Assembly (NCBI GenBank): GCA_019115605.1
Contig: DXDG01000011.1
Location: 26,904-90,903 of the forward strand
Length of the DNA stretch: 64,000 bases
Direction of reading: 5' to 3'
From: Candidatus Alistipes faecigallinarum
GTDB lineage: Bacteria > Bacteroidota > Bacteroidia > Bacteroidales > Rikenellaceae
Part shown: positions 52,814 through 62,457 of the stretch, piece by piece
How the letters are laid out: the number at the start of each line of letters is the position of its first letter
Position numbering within the stretch: position 1 is the stretch's first letter
Made by a program: the position numbers and the translations under genes
The notes under the pieces: generated by a model
Seen by the model: the letters and a program-made list of their open reading frames with translations, nothing else
What the model was told of the DNA's origin: nothing
The model's database searches: none

Positions 52814-53572
52814 ATGAGAAAGAAAATCGTTGCCGGCAACTGGAAGATGAATACGCTTCCTGCCGAAGGAGTCGAACTGGCAAAGGGCGTCGTAGCAGGA
52901 CGCGGCGAGGTATGCTCGTGCGTGAACTTCATCGTCTGCCCGCCGTTCACCCACCTGGCGATGGTCGCCGAGGCCCTGAATGGTTCGGACGTCGCTCTGG
53001 GTGCCCAGAACTGCGCCGCCGAGGCCAAGGGTGCCTACACGGGTGAGGTCGCAGCCTCGATGATTGCCGCCCTGGGTTGCAAGTATGTGATCCTCGGCCA
53101 TTCGGAGCGCCGCCAGTACTACGGCGAGACCTCCGCTACGCTCAACAAGAAGATGGAGCAGGCCTATGCCAACAACCTCACCCCGATCTACTGCGTGGGT
53201 GAGAACCTCGAGGAGCGCGAGGCCGGCAAGCACTTCGACGTGGTGAAGGCCCAGATCGAGGAGGTCGTCTACAACCTCACCGAGGAGCAGTTCAAGAATC
53301 TTGTCATCGCCTATGAGCCCGTATGGGCCATCGGTACGGGCAAGACCGCTACGGCCGACCAGGCACAGGAGATCCACGCCTACATCCGCAAGGTGCTCGC
53401 CGACAAGTTCGGTGCCGCAGCTGCCGAGTGCCCGATCCTCTACGGCGGTTCGTGCAAGCCCTCGAACGCTGCCGAGATCTTCGCCAAGGAGGATGTGGAC
53501 GGCGGTCTGATCGGCGGTGCCTCCCTGAAGGCCGGGGACTTCCTCGCCATCGGCAAGGGATTCGCCAAGTAA
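52814..53572 (+). CDS. tpiA: Triosephosphate isomerase
   Basis: The 252-residue enzyme interconverts dihydroxyacetone phosphate and glyceraldehyde-3-phosphate in glycolysis. Visible motifs are GNWKMN near the N-terminus, the catalytic His in ILGHSERR, and the catalytic Glu in [14 protein letters not shown], with the phosphate-binding YGGS later. It lies 133 nt after lysS; no consensus promoter is seen in that gap, so it may be co-transcribed. A terminator follows 44 nt after the stop codon. Confidence 0.97.
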   Translation: MRKKIVAGNWKMNTLPAEGVELAKGVVAGRGEVCSCVNFIVCPPFTHLAMVAEALNGSDVALGAQNCAAEAKGAYTGEVAASMIAALGCKYVILGHSERRQYYGETSATLNKKMEQAYANNLTPIYCVGENLEEREAGKHFDVVKAQIEEVVYNLTEEQFKNLVIAYEPVWAIGTGKTATADQAQEIHAYIRKVLADKFGAAAAECPILYGGSCKPSNAAEIFAKEDVDGGLIGGASLKAGDFLAIGKGFAK

Positions 53573-53616
53573 TCCGGTCCCGAAGCCATTTCGCGGGGCT
53601 CCGGGCCCCGAAATCC

Positions 53617-53652
53617 AAAACGCCTTCCGCAACCGCGCGGAAGGCGTTTTTT
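53617..53652 (+). terminator. Intrinsic terminator of tpiA
   Basis: CGCCTTCCGC and GCGGAAGGCG pair over 10 bp with flanking A/T tracts, followed by six Ts. Confidence 0.88.
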
Positions 53653-53670
53653 GCGACGTCGGAAGAGCCG

Positions 53671-53743
53671 GCGGACACCTGCGGACACCTGCGGACCGCA
53701 GACAGGCACAGACGGGCACAGACGGGCACAGACGGGCGCAGAC
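53671..53743. repeat. Two adjoining 10-bp tandem repeats
   Basis: GCGGACACCT occurs at 53671 and 53681 with a partial third copy at 53691, followed by GACGGGCACA-type units at 53701, 53711, 53721 and 53731, all in the same 10-bp phase. It fills the gap between the tpiA terminator and that of the convergent gene. It has no spacers, so it is not a CRISPR array. Confidence 0.85.
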
Positions 53744-53778
53744 AAAAAAAGAGGTCCGGCCGCATCGGGCAGCCGGAC
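53743..53778 (-). terminator. Terminator of the PepSY-like gene
   Basis: On the minus strand GTCCGGC pairs with GCCGGAC and the stem is followed by CTC and a run of seven Ts. It lies 30 nt after the stop codon. Confidence 0.8.
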
Positions 53779-53807
53779 ACTTTCCTGCGGGGCCTTAATT
53801 CCGCCGA

Positions 53808-54251
53808 TCAGTCGTCGATCTCGACCACGCGGAACTGACGGTCGAACTTGATCTCCAGGCCGTTCGAAAGCTCCACCTCCCACGCGTACTTGTCGCGGTC
53901 AATCTTCGTGATGTAGGCGTTCGGGTAGCTGCTGCCGGCCAGATAGTTGCGGATCTGCTCGGGAACGATGGCCGCAGGAACGGCCTCATACTTCCGCTCG
54001 ACGGAGGACCACTCGCCGTTGTTCTCGAAATCGACCTGCGTACGGTCCGTATAGACCACTTCGTACTCCGAACCGATGATCTTCGGATCCTCGACGGCAT
54101 AGGCTACGGTCAGCCCCTTGAAATGCGTATCGAGGAACTGTTGTGCGGCGGCGGGGAGTTTGTCCACCGTCGTGGGGCGCTCGCGGTCGGCGGCGAAGGT
54201 CGTGGTCATACCGGCAAAAAGAAGGGCGGCTGCTACAAGAATCTTTTTCAT
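53808..54251 (-). CDS. Periplasmic PepSY-like (DUF2874) protein
   Basis: The protein starts at ATG 54251 (MKKILVAAALLF, 147 residues) or three codons upstream at 54260. It has a Sec signal peptide ending TTTFA. The mature protein has two PepSY-like halves: DKLPAAAQQFLDTHF and, later, IVPEQIRNYLAGSSYPNAYITK, each followed by strands (VDFENNGEWSSVE, IKFDRQFRVVEID). This is the DUF2874 layout, common in gut Bacteroidetes; its function is unknown. It is monocistronic. Confidence 0.87.
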   Translation of the reverse strand: MKKILVAAALLFAGMTTTFAADRERPTTVDKLPAAAQQFLDTHFKGLTVAYAVEDPKIIGSEYEVVYTDRTQVDFENNGEWSSVERKYEAVPAAIVPEQIRNYLAGSSYPNAYITKIDRDKYAWEVELSNGLEIKFDRQFRVVEIDD

Positions 54252-54260
54252 AATCGTCAT

Positions 54261-54456
54261 TTTTTAATTTTCAGGTTTGACTTTGTTTCGTGTTGTTTGA
54301 CGATACAAAGATCGGGCTCGATTCTGAAGGGAATCTAAAATCGGCAATTTTCCCGCATTTTTTTCTTTCGGACGGCCCTTTCGGCCCGGGAACGGGGGTA
54401 CGGAGAGGCTCCGCATCCGCCGTCAAGTCCCGCAAGCGGATGCAGGCCGGGAAATA
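54261..54456. other. Intergenic region between the PepSY-like gene and the rplQ terminator
   Basis: It contains the promoter region of the PepSY-like gene; GATCTTTG on the minus strand (around 54307-54314) is one base off the -7 consensus. Nothing else is recognised. Confidence 0.45.
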
Positions 54457-54502
54457 AAAATCTCCGGAAGGAGGCATCGTCTGCCCTCCTTCCGGAGATT
54501 TT
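54457..54502. terminator. Terminator of the ribosomal protein operon
   Basis: AAAATCTCCGGAAGGAGG and its exact complement pair over 18 bp around a 10-nt loop. T-runs on both strands make it bidirectional. It lies about 95 nt after rplQ on the minus strand. Confidence 0.88.
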
Positions 54503-54596
54503 CGATCGCGTTGCGGCTCCCGGGGTGATCCTACGGGACAGAGCACGGAACTTGCATCCGGCTCCTCCTTCACACGCCCCGCCGCAACGGCGGAAA

Positions 54597-55193
54597 TTAC
54601 ATCTTCTTGCCCACGTTGGTCTTCTTGGCGGCCTTCGGAGCAGCCGTCTTGGCAGCCGTGGCCTTCGGAGCCTTCGGAGCAGCGGCCTTCTTGGCCGGAG
54701 CCTTCTTCGTCTCGCCCTCTACGACGGTAGCCTCCTCGACGGCGTCCGTCTTCTTGGCAGCCGACTTGCGCGAGCGGCGCGTCTTGGGCTTCGCCTCACC
54801 GGTGGCAGCCGGCGTGATGCCCAGCGTGTAGGCCTCGTTGAAGTCCACGAACTCGATGATGCACATCTCGGCGGCATCACCCTGACGGAAGCCCGTCTTC
54901 AGAATGCGGGTGTAACCTCCCGGACGCTCGGCGATCTTCGGAGCGATCGTGCGGAAGAGCTCCGTTACGGCCTCCTTCTGCTTCAGGTACGAAAATACGA
55001 CGCGGCGCGAGTGGGTCGTGTCCTCCTTCGACTTGGTTACCAGAGGCTCCACGAACATGCGTACGGCCTTGGCCTTGGCGAGCGTCGTCTCGATGCGCTT
55101 GTGCAGAATCAGCGACGAGGCCATGTTCGAAAGCATCGACTTGCGGTGTCCCGCCTGACGGCCGAGGTGGTTGAAATTCTTATTGTGTCTCAT
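54597..55193 (-). CDS. rplQ: 50S ribosomal protein L17 with long C-terminal tail
   Basis: The 198-residue protein has the L17 core (about 1-118, [20 protein letters not shown] and [20 protein letters not shown]) and an Ala/Lys/Glu-rich tail of about 80 residues, repetitive in [19 protein letters not shown]. The core length matches E. coli L17; the tail is an extension and is likely unstructured and RNA-binding. It is the last gene of the operon, 3 nt after rpoA. Confidence 0.96.
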   Translation of the reverse strand: MRHNKNFNHLGRQAGHRKSMLSNMASSLILHKRIETTLAKAKAVRMFVEPLVTKSKEDTTHSRRVVFSYLKQKEAVTELFRTIAPKIAERPGGYTRILKTGFRQGDAAEMCIIEFVDFNEAYTLGITPAATGEAKPKTRRSRKSAAKKTDAVEEATVVEGETKKAPAKKAAAPKAPKATAAKTAAPKAAKKTNVGKKM

Positions 55194-55196
55194 AAA

Positions 55197-56189
55197 TTAG
55201 TCTTTGTCAAGTTTGTAGATTGATACGTCCATACCGAACTTCAGGTTCAGGGAGGCCAGCAGCTCGTCGAGCTCCGTGAGCGACTTCTTGCCGAAGTTGC
55301 GGAACTTCAGCAGGTCGTTGCGGTTGAGCTTCACCAGATCGCCCACCGTATCCACGTCGGCCGCCTTCAGACAGTTGAGCGCACGCACGCTCAAATCCTG
55401 GTCCGAGAGCTTGGTCTTCAGCAGCTGACGCATGTGGAGCACATCCTCGTCGAACTCCTCGGCGCCGTTCGTGTCCTCCATGTTTACGGTGATCTTCTCG
55501 TCGGAGAAGAGCATGAAGTGCTGGATAAGGATCTTCGCGGCCTCCTTCAGAGCCTCCTTGGGGTGAATCGACCCGTCGGTAGTAATTTCCAAATTCAACT
55601 TCTCGTAGTCGGTCTTCTGCTCGACACGGTAGTTCTCGATCGAGTACTTCACGTTCTTGATCGGCGTGAAGATCGAGTCGATCGGGAGGGTTCCGAACTC
55701 ACAGTCGGCAGGAGTGTTCTCCTCGGCGGGAACATATCCCCGGCCCTTGCCGATCGTGAGCGTCATCTGCATCTTGGTGCCCGGCGCCAGGTGGCAGATC
55801 ACCAGCTCGGGGTTGAGCACCTTGAAGAACGACAGGTAATTCGAGATATATCCGGCAGTCAGCTCCGTAACACCCGCAACGTTAATGGATACTTTTTCGG
55901 CATCCTGATTATCGACTGTGCGGATAAAACGAACCTGCTTCAGACGGAGGATGATATTCAACATATCCTCCATCACTCCGGGGATAGCGGCAAACTCGTG
56001 ATCGACACCGGCTACCTTGACAGTCGTGATTGCGTAACCCTCGAGCGACGAGAGCAGAATACGACGTAAAGCGTTACCGACAGTCATGCCGAATCCGGGC
56101 TCCAGCGGTCGGAACTCGAACTTTCCGAACGATGAAGTGGACTCGAGCATTATAACCTTCTCAGGTTTCTGGAATGCTAATATTGCCAT
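55197..56189 (-). CDS. rpoA: RNA polymerase alpha subunit
   Basis: The 330-residue protein has the N-terminal assembly domain (about 1-230; [31 protein letters not shown]) and the C-terminal DNA-binding domain (about 250-320; [20 protein letters not shown]). It assembles the core enzyme and contacts activators. It lies between rpsD and rplQ, the usual bacterial order. Confidence 0.98.
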   Translation of the reverse strand: MAILAFQKPEKVIMLESTSSFGKFEFRPLEPGFGMTVGNALRRILLSSLEGYAITTVKVAGVDHEFAAIPGVMEDMLNIILRLKQVRFIRTVDNQDAEKVSINVAGVTELTAGYISNYLSFFKVLNPELVICHLAPGTKMQMTLTIGKGRGYVPAEENTPADCEFGTLPIDSIFTPIKNVKYSIENYRVEQKTDYEKLNLEITTDGSIHPKEALKEAAKILIQHFMLFSDEKITVNMEDTNGAEEFDEDVLHMRQLLKTKLSDQDLSVRALNCLKAADVDTVGDLVKLNRNDLLKFRNFGKKSLTELDELLASLNLKFGMDVSIYKLDKD

Positions 56190-56210
56190 AACTGTGAATT
56201 TGATTGATTA

Positions 56211-56819
56211 CTACTTCGAGTACAACTCGACGATGAGCTGCTCCTTGATGTTCTCGGGAATCTCCTCACGCTCGGGCTTCTGCAGGAACTTGCCACTCAT
56301 CGTGGCGTTGTCCCACTCCAGCCAGGCGTAGCGGCTCTTCGACGAGCCGGCCAGAGATGCCGTGATCACCTCCAGACTCTTCGACTTCTCGCGAACCGAC
56401 ACCACGTCGCCCACACGGAGCGAATACGAGGGGATGTTCACGACGCTGCCGTTCACGCAGATGTGGCAGTGCGAAACGAGCTGGCGGGCAGCTGCACGCG
56501 TCGGGGCGATACCCAAGCGGTAAACAACGTTGTCCAGACGGCACTCGAGCAGCTTCAGCAGGTTCTCACCCGTGATACCGCCCATACGCGCAGCCTGCTC
56601 GTAGGTGCGGGCGAACTGCTTCTCGAGCAGACCGTAGGTGTACTTCGCCTTCTGCTTCTCGCTCAACTGCGTGCCGTACTCCGACACCTTCTTGCGCTTG
56701 CGCGCCAGACCATGCTGTCCGGGAGGGAAGTTGCGCTTCTCGAGCACCTTGTCCGCACCATAGATAGCTTCGCCGAACTTGCGGGCGATTTTCGATTTAG
56801 GTCCTATGTATTTTCCCAT
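56211..56819 (-). CDS. rpsD: 30S ribosomal protein S4
   Basis: The 202-residue protein starts [17 protein letters not shown], and has the S4 RNA-binding domain (about 90-155; [20 protein letters not shown] and [18 protein letters not shown]). It nucleates 30S assembly. No zinc-type cysteine cluster is seen near the N-terminus. Confidence 0.98.
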   Translation of the reverse strand: MGKYIGPKSKIARKFGEAIYGADKVLEKRNFPPGQHGLARKRKKVSEYGTQLSEKQKAKYTYGLLEKQFARTYEQAARMGGITGENLLKLLECRLDNVVYRLGIAPTRAAARQLVSHCHICVNGSVVNIPSYSLRVGDVVSVREKSKSLEVITASLAGSSKSRYAWLEWDNATMSGKFLQKPEREEIPENIKEQLIVELYSK

Positions 56820-56872
56820 TGTCTTGACGTTTTAAAACCTTTGTAATTTTTCCTTAACCTTCGCATCCGAAA

Positions 56873-57262
56873 CTATACGCGGCGGCGGTTAGGAGCGCGG
56901 CATCCGTTGTGCGGCAGCGGCGTAACGTCGATGATCTCCATCACCTCGATACCGGCACCGTGGATCGTGCGCACGGCCGACTCACGGCCGGCACCCGGAC
57001 CCTTGACGTAAACCTTCACCTTGCGCAGGCCCATGTCATAGGCAACCTTGGCGCAATCGGCGGCCGACGTCTGTGCGGCGTACGGAGTATTCTTCTTCGA
57101 ACCACGGAAACCCATCTTGCCGGCCGACGACCAGCTGATGACATCGCCCACCTCGTTGGTGATGGTGATGATCACATTGTTGAAAGTGGAGTGCACATAG
57201 GCATTGCCCACGGCGCCGACCTTAACAACCTTCTTCTTAACAGTTCCAGTTTTCTTTGCCAT
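56873..57262 (-). CDS. rpsK: 30S ribosomal protein S11
   Basis: The 129-residue protein has the S11 patterns [19 protein letters not shown] and the C-terminal [15 protein letters not shown]. It forms part of the 30S platform near the mRNA exit. The gap of 53 nt to rpsD is the longest within this part of the operon. Confidence 0.98.
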   Translation of the reverse strand: MAKKTGTVKKKVVKVGAVGNAYVHSTFNNVIITITNEVGDVISWSSAGKMGFRGSKKNTPYAAQTSAADCAKVAYDMGLRKVKVYVKGPGAGRESAVRTIHGAGIEVMEIIDVTPLPHNGCRAPNRRRV

Positions 57263-57275
57263 AATTCTCTAAAGA

Positions 57276-57656
57276 TTACTTCGTTGCCTTTTTCTTGTTT
57301 GCTACCGTCTTCTTGCGGCCCTTACGGGTACGCGCGTTGTTCTTGGTCGACTGACCGCGAACCGGAAGACCCAGACGGTGACGGATGCCACGATAGCAAC
57401 CGATATCCATCAAGCGCTTGATGTTGAGCTGGACCATCGAGCGGCATTCGCCCTCGACCTTCAGGCCCATCTCGGCGATCTGCGAACGGATGGCGCCCAC
57501 CTGGTCGTCCGTCCAGTCCTGAACTTTGACGTCGTAGCTGATGCCTGCGGCGTCGAGAATCTTGCGAGCCGTCGAACGACCGATACCGTAAATGTAGGTC
57601 AGGCCGATCTCGCCTCTTTTGTTTTTCGGTAAATCTACACCGACTATTCGTGCCAT
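57276..57656 (-). CDS. rpsM: 30S ribosomal protein S13
   Basis: The 126-residue protein begins [20 protein letters not shown] and has a helix-two-turns-helix domain ([18 protein letters not shown]) and a basic tail with [14 protein letters not shown]. It sits at the head of the 30S subunit and contacts the tRNA in the P site. Confidence 0.98.
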   Translation of the reverse strand: MARIVGVDLPKNKRGEIGLTYIYGIGRSTARKILDAAGISYDVKVQDWTDDQVGAIRSQIAEMGLKVEGECRSMVQLNIKRLMDIGCYRGIRHRLGLPVRGQSTKNNARTRKGRKKTVANKKKATK

Positions 57657-57689
57657 ATGAAATCTTTTCTTCTTTAATTAACCTTAATA

Positions 57690-57806
57690 CTAACCCTGGC
57701 GCATTTTGAACTTGGGATTCTTCTTGCAAATGACGTAGAGCTTGCCCTTACGCTTCACAATCTTGCAATCCTCGCTTCTCTTCTTGATGGATGCCTTTAC
57801 TTTCAT
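57690..57806 (-). CDS. rpmJ: 50S ribosomal protein L36
   Basis: This 38-residue protein begins [20 protein letters not shown] and ends FKMRQG. It has Cys14 and Cys27 but Asn-Pro where zinc-type L36 proteins have the third and fourth ligands, so it looks like a degenerate or zinc-free form. It lies between infA and rpsM. Confidence 0.95.
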   Translation of the reverse strand: MKVKASIKKRSEDCKIVKRKGKLYVICKKNPKFKMRQG

Positions 57807-57827
57807 GATTTTCAAGCAATCTAATGG

Positions 57828-58046
57828 TTATTTGTACCGGAAGGATATACGCCCCTTCGTCAGATCGTAGGGCGTCATCTCCACTTTCACTTTATCTCCG
57901 GGAAGGATCTTGATGTAGTGCATGCGCATCTTCCCCGAGATATGGGCCGTCAGAACATGACCGTTGTCCAGTTCGACGCGGAACATCGCGTTGGACAGCG
58001 CCTCGATGATCGTTCCGTCCCTTTCGATAGCAGCCTGTTTTGCCAT
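57828..58046 (-). CDS. infA: Translation initiation factor IF-1
   Basis: The 72-residue protein is a single OB-fold: [20 protein letters not shown] and [19 protein letters not shown]. It binds the 30S A site during initiation. It lies 6 nt after map. Confidence 0.97.
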   Translation of the reverse strand: MAKQAAIERDGTIIEALSNAMFRVELDNGHVLTAHISGKMRMHYIKILPGDKVKVEMTPYDLTKGRISFRYK

Positions 58047-58052
58047 AGAGTC

Positions 58053-58829
58053 TTAATTTTTTAATGCTTCTTCGATGATACTGTAGTCCGTCAGCACGTC
58101 GGGACCCGACTTGCGAACCGCCACGGCGAACTCGTAGTGCGCCGCCGGCTTGCGGTCCCGGGTGCGGACCGTCCAGCCATCCTGCTCGAAAACCACCGCC
58201 TTGGTCCCCATGTTGATCATGGGTTCGATGCAGATGACCATTCCCTCCTTGAGAAGGGGGCCTCTGCCGCGCGCACCGTAATTGGGGACGCCGGGGTCTT
58301 CGTGCATTTTCCGACCCAAACCGTGTCCCTCCAGCTCGCGCACCACGCCATAGCCGAAACTTTCGGCATATGCCTGTACGGCTGCCGAGATGTCGCCTAC
58401 GCGATTCCCGGCCTTGGCTTGCGCCGTACCTTTATAAAGAGCCTCTTTGGTGACCTCCATGAGCTGCCGTACTTCCTCGGCAACCTCTCCCACGGCAAAC
58501 GTATATGCCGAATCACCAACAAACCCCTTCATAAACGTACCGCAATCGACCGAAACGATGTCGCCCTCCTTGAGAACGCATTTCGAGGATGGGATACCGT
58601 GAACAACCTGCTCGTTGACCGAGATACACAACGAAGCGGGATATCCTTCGTACCCGAGGAATGCGGGAACGGCTCCGTGCGCGCGGATAAACTCCTCGGC
58701 AATGCGGTCCAACTCCTTGGTCGTAACGCCCGGCCGGATGTGGCGGCCCACTTCGGCGAGCGTCTTCGACACCAGGATGTTGTTTTCGCGGAGCAGTTCG
58801 ATCTCCTCGTCTGTCTTCAGATAGATCAT
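58053..58829 (-). CDS. map: Methionine aminopeptidase, type I
   Basis: The 258-residue enzyme removes N-terminal Met from nascent proteins. It has the pita-bread fold with metal ligands in SVDCGTFMKGFVGDSAYTF, GHGLGRKMHEDPGVPNY and MVICIEPMINMG, and His in VNEQVVHGIPS. It lies between secY and infA, common in this operon. Confidence 0.97.
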   Translation of the reverse strand: MIYLKTDEEIELLRENNILVSKTLAEVGRHIRPGVTTKELDRIAEEFIRAHGAVPAFLGYEGYPASLCISVNEQVVHGIPSSKCVLKEGDIVSVDCGTFMKGFVGDSAYTFAVGEVAEEVRQLMEVTKEALYKGTAQAKAGNRVGDISAAVQAYAESFGYGVVRELEGHGLGRKMHEDPGVPNYGARGRGPLLKEGMVICIEPMINMGTKAVVFEQDGWTVRTRDRKPAAHYEFAVAVRKSGPDVLTDYSIIEEALKN

Positions 58830-58860
58830 TGTCTTGCGTTAAGAACTCTTTGTCAAACGA

Positions 58861-60243
58861 CTAATGGCGTCCCTGGATACGGCCCGTCTTCATCAGACCG
58901 TCGTAGTGACGCATCAGCAGGTAGCTCTCGATCTGCTTGAGAGTGTCGAGCACCACGCCGACCATGATCAGCAGCGACGTACCTCCGTAGAAGTAGGCGA
59001 ATGCCTGCTGAATGCCCAGGAACTTCATCGCCAGGGCGGGCAGAATGGCCACGATGGCAAGGAAGATGGAGCCGGGGAGCGTAATGCGCGTCATGATGGT
59101 ATCGATGTAGTTCACGGTCTGCTTGCCCGGTTTCACTCCCGGGATAAAGCCGCCGTTGCGCTTCATGTCATCGGCCATCATTTGAGGATTGATGATAATC
59201 GCGGTGTAGAAGTAGGTGAAGGCGATTACCAGCACGGCGAGCGTAAAGTTGTACCAGAAGCCGGTCATGGAGGAGAAGGCTGCGGCAAACCCGGGAGCCG
59301 CATTGGTGAACAGGGCCGGAATGAACATCAGGGCCTGTGCGAAGATGATCGGCATCACGTTGGCCGCATTCATCTTCAGCGGGATGTACTGACGTACGCC
59401 TCCATACTGCTTGTTACCCACGATACGCTTCGCATACTGCACGGGGACCTTGCGGACCGCCTGCACAAGGGCGATCGTTGCCATGAAGACGAGGAACAGG
59501 AGCACCAGCTCGAGGATCAGCATGATGGCGCTGCCGGTAGCCGTCTGGAAACGCGCGTTGACCTCGGCCAGAAGCGCGTGCGGAAGACGGGCCACGATAC
59601 CGATCATGATGATGAGCGAAATACCGTTGCCGATACCCTTGTCCGTGATCTTCTCGCCGAGCCACATGATGAACATCGTACCGGCGATCAGAATCGTCGT
59701 CGCATAAGCAACGAAGCCGAACGTATTGCCGTAGACGAACGCGTTGGGGGCCTGATGGTACAGGTTGGCTATGTAGGCCGGGCCCTGGAGAATCAGGACG
59801 CCGATCGTAAGGAACCGGGTCCACTGGTTCATCTTGCGGCGGCCGCTCTCACCCTCCTTCTGCATCTTCTGGAAATACGGAATCATCATGCCCATGAGCT
59901 GGATGATGATCGAGGCGGTGATGTACGGCATGACTCCGAGCGCCAGAATCGACGCATTGCCAAATGCACCGCCAGAGAAGACATCCAACAGACCCAGAAG
60001 TCCGTTACCTTCCAACTGGCTGGCAAACTGCGACCCCTCGCCCAGGGCGTTGGGGTTGATGCCCGGAATCACCACGAAACTGCCAAAACGGAAGACCAGG
60101 AGCAGCCCGATGGTGTAGAGCACCCGCTTGCGCAGCTCCTCGATCTTGTAGATGTTTTTGAGCGTTTCTACCAATTTCTTGTTGGTCGCCAGAAGGGCTA
60201 CGATCACCACTAAGACGATACCAACAACAAGATACTGATTCAT
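58861..60243 (-). CDS. secY: Protein translocase subunit SecY
   Basis: The 460-residue protein has about ten transmembrane helices, the N-terminal IEELRKRVLYTIGLLLVFR, the plug region following GINPNAL, and the cytosolic loop with MKRNGGFIPGVKPGKQT. It is the channel subunit of the Sec translocon. It lies 19 nt after rplO. Confidence 0.98.
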   Translation of the reverse strand: MNQYLVVGIVLVVIVALLATNKKLVETLKNIYKIEELRKRVLYTIGLLLVFRFGSFVVIPGINPNALGEGSQFASQLEGNGLLGLLDVFSGGAFGNASILALGVMPYITASIIIQLMGMMIPYFQKMQKEGESGRRKMNQWTRFLTIGVLILQGPAYIANLYHQAPNAFVYGNTFGFVAYATTILIAGTMFIMWLGEKITDKGIGNGISLIIMIGIVARLPHALLAEVNARFQTATGSAIMLILELVLLFLVFMATIALVQAVRKVPVQYAKRIVGNKQYGGVRQYIPLKMNAANVMPIIFAQALMFIPALFTNAAPGFAAAFSSMTGFWYNFTLAVLVIAFTYFYTAIIINPQMMADDMKRNGGFIPGVKPGKQTVNYIDTIMTRITLPGSIFLAIVAILPALAMKFLGIQQAFAYFYGGTSLLIMVGVVLDTLKQIESYLLMRHYDGLMKTGRIQGRH

Positions 60244-60262
60244 AATATTGAGGTTCTATGGG

Positions 60263-60709
60263 TTACAGTTTTTCGACACTGCCGCCGGCCGCCGTGATCG
60301 CAGCCTCGGCGCTCTTCGAGAAGGCGTGAGCCTTGACGGCAAGGGCCTTCGTGATCGAGCCGTTGCCCAGGATCTTCACCTTGTCGTTCGTCGAGACGAA
60401 ACCTGCGGCAACGAGCGTATCGACCGTAACCTCCGCAAGCGACTTCTTGGCTGCCAGCTCCTCGAGCGTCGAGAGGTTGATCGCCTTGAATTCGACACGC
60501 TTCAGGTTCGTGAAGCCGAACTTCGGAAGACGGCGCTGCAGCGGCATCTGACCGCCCTCGAATCCGAGTTTGCGCGAGTAGCCCGAGCGCGACTGTGCTC
60601 CCTTGTGTCCACGGGTGGCCGTTCCACCGTGGCCCGAACCTGCACCGCGGCCGATGCGCTTGTCGTGGTGCGTAGAACCCTTTGCGGGTTTGAGATTATT
60701 GAGTTCCAT
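60263..60709 (-). CDS. rplO: 50S ribosomal protein L15
   Basis: The 148-residue protein has the basic Gly-rich N-terminus (KRIGRGAGSGHGGTATRGHK) and the L15 core with FEGGQMPLQRRLPKFGF. It binds 23S rRNA late in assembly. Confidence 0.98.
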   Translation of the reverse strand: MELNNLKPAKGSTHHDKRIGRGAGSGHGGTATRGHKGAQSRSGYSRKLGFEGGQMPLQRRLPKFGFTNLKRVEFKAINLSTLEELAAKKSLAEVTVDTLVAAGFVSTNDKVKILGNGSITKALAVKAHAFSKSAEAAITAAGGSVEKL

Positions 60710-60735
60710 TGTTTAAAATCCGTTTGCAGTTAGAC

Positions 60736-60924
60736 TTATTTCGCGGCGACCTCTTCCACCTTGACGAGGTGCTTCACGCGCTCGATCATACCCTTGATGA
60801 TAACCGAGTCGTCGTGCTCGACGCTCGCGTTGATCTTCTTCAGACCCAGCGCGTCGAGGTTCTTGCACTGACGTGCCGTGGCGCCGATGCGGCTCTTGAT
60901 CTGGGTGATTTTCAATCTTGCCAT
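60736..60924 (-). CDS. rpmD: 50S ribosomal protein L30
   Basis: The 62-residue protein is read from ATG 60924 (MARLKITQIKSRIGATARQ), the usual L30 N-terminus; an ATG two codons upstream is also in frame. It has the family core LDALGLKKINASVEHDDS. Confidence 0.96.
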   Translation of the reverse strand: MARLKITQIKSRIGATARQCKNLDALGLKKINASVEHDDSVIIKGMIERVKHLVKVEEVAAK

Positions 60925-60938
60925 TTTCAATCTGTGAA

Positions 60939-61457
60939 TTAACCGTTAAACACCTTGTCCATCGAGATGCCGCGAAGACGGGCAACGCTGGCCGCGTCGC
61001 GCAGCTCGCACAGAGCGCCGATGGTAGCCTTCACCAGGTTGTGGGGGTTCGACGAACCCTTGCTCTTGGCAAGCACGTTCTTCACGCCCACCGACTCCAG
61101 CACGGCACGCATGGCACCGCCGGCGATGATACCCGTACCGGGAGCGGCCGGACGAATCATCACGAGCGAGCCGCCGTAGCGAAGCTCCTGCTTGTGGGGA
61201 ATCGTTCCGTTGATGACGGGAACCTTGACCAGATTCTTCTTGGCATCCTCCACGCCCTTGGCGATGGCGGCCTGCACCTCCGAAGCCTTGCCCAGACCGT
61301 AGCCGACCACGCCGTCCTCGTTACCTACGACGACGATGGCCGAGAAGCTGAACGTGCGGCCTCCCTTCGTAACCTTCGTTACACGCTGGATGCTGACGAG
61401 ACGGTCCTTGAGTTCGAGATCGCTCGTGCGTACTTTCTTCATGTTGGTATTTGCCAT
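60939..61457 (-). CDS. rpsE: 30S ribosomal protein S5
   Basis: The 172-residue protein has the double-stranded-RNA-binding fold (about 12-75; [37 protein letters not shown]) and the S5 C-terminal domain with [18 protein letters not shown]. It contributes to decoding accuracy. Confidence 0.98.
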   Translation of the reverse strand: MANTNMKKVRTSDLELKDRLVSIQRVTKVTKGGRTFSFSAIVVVGNEDGVVGYGLGKASEVQAAIAKGVEDAKKNLVKVPVINGTIPHKQELRYGGSLVMIRPAAPGTGIIAGGAMRAVLESVGVKNVLAKSKGSSNPHNLVKATIGALCELRDAASVARLRGISMDKVFNG

Positions 61458-61463
61458 GATCGT

Positions 61464-61826
61464 TTAGAATTTAAGACCGCCTTCGCGTGCTGCTTCGGCC
61501 AGCTGTTTAACTCGTCCGTGATAAAGATAACCGTTGCGGTCGAAGGCGACGGCCGTGATGCCCTTGGCGGCGGCGCGCTCGGCGGCCAGCTTGCCCACCA
61601 GAGCGGCGACCTCGCACTTGGTCTTGCCGGCGGCTGCCTCGGCAACCTCCTTGTCCAGCGAAGAGGCCGTGGCGAGCGTTACGCCTGCCAGGTCGTCGAT
61701 GAACTGGACGTAGATCTGCTTGTTGCTGCGGAATACGGTCATGCGCGGCTGTGCGGGCGTTCCGCTCACGATCTTGCGGATACGCATCTTGATCCGCTCT
61801 CTTCTTTCTATCTTGTTCAATGCCAT
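61464..61826 (-). CDS. rplR: 50S ribosomal protein L18
   Basis: The 120-residue protein begins [19 protein letters not shown] and has the L18 core [18 protein letters not shown] and [18 protein letters not shown]. It binds 5S rRNA in the central protuberance. It lies 6 nt before rpsE. Confidence 0.98.
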   Translation of the reverse strand: MALNKIERRERIKMRIRKIVSGTPAQPRMTVFRSNKQIYVQFIDDLAGVTLATASSLDKEVAEAAAGKTKCEVAALVGKLAAERAAAKGITAVAFDRNGYLYHGRVKQLAEAAREGGLKF

Positions 61827-61842
61827 AACTTCAGACTATTTA

Positions 61843-62430
61843 CTATTTAGCACCTGCCGATTTGCCGGCCTTGCGGCGGATCTGCTCACCGACGAACTTG
61901 ATACCCTTGCCCTTGTACGGCTCCGGCTTGCGCAGCGAACGCAGCTTGGCAGCCACCTGGCCGATGAGCTGCTTGTCGGCGCTCTTGAGCGTTACGATCG
62001 GGTTGCCCTTCTTCTCCGTAACGGCCGTGGCGGTAACCTCCTTCGGAAGCAGGAAGTGCGTATCGTGCGAATAGCCCAGGCTCATCTCCAGAACCTGGCC
62101 CTTGACTTCGGCCTTGTAGCCGACGCCCACGAGCTCCTGCTTGATCTCGTAGCCCTTCGACACGCCGATGACCATGTTCTGGATCAGCGCGCGGTACAGG
62201 CCGTGCATCGAGCGGTGGCGGGGCTGGTTCGTCGGGCGGGTTACGATCACTGCGGGGTTCTCGGCGCCCGTGTGGGGATCCGTGTGCGTGCCGACCTCTA
62301 CCTTGATGTCCGAGTCAACCTTCTGGCTCAGCGTCCCGAGTGGCCCTTTCACGCTTACCGTATTGTCGGCGGCAACCTCCACGGTAACGCCGGCGGGCAA
62401 GTTTACAGGTAATTTACCAATTCTTGACAT
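61843..62430 (-). CDS. rplF: 50S ribosomal protein L6
   Basis: The 195-residue protein is read from ATG 62430 (MSRIGKLPVNLPAGVTVEV), the standard L6 start; an upstream in-frame ATG (62457) would overlap the rpsH stop region and adds nine unconserved residues. It has two L6 domains and the C-terminal signature PEPYKGKGIKFVGE. Confidence 0.97.
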   Translation of the reverse strand: MSRIGKLPVNLPAGVTVEVAADNTVSVKGPLGTLSQKVDSDIKVEVGTHTDPHTGAENPAVIVTRPTNQPRHRSMHGLYRALIQNMVIGVSKGYEIKQELVGVGYKAEVKGQVLEMSLGYSHDTHFLLPKEVTATAVTEKKGNPIVTLKSADKQLIGQVAAKLRSLRKPEPYKGKGIKFVGEQIRRKAGKSAGAK

Positions 62431-62457
62431 TGTCTTTGTACGTTTTGAAATTTGCAA

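Noticed and set aside
53671..53743. CRISPR-like repeat
   Set aside because: The units are 10 bp and directly adjoining with no spacers and no cas genes nearby.
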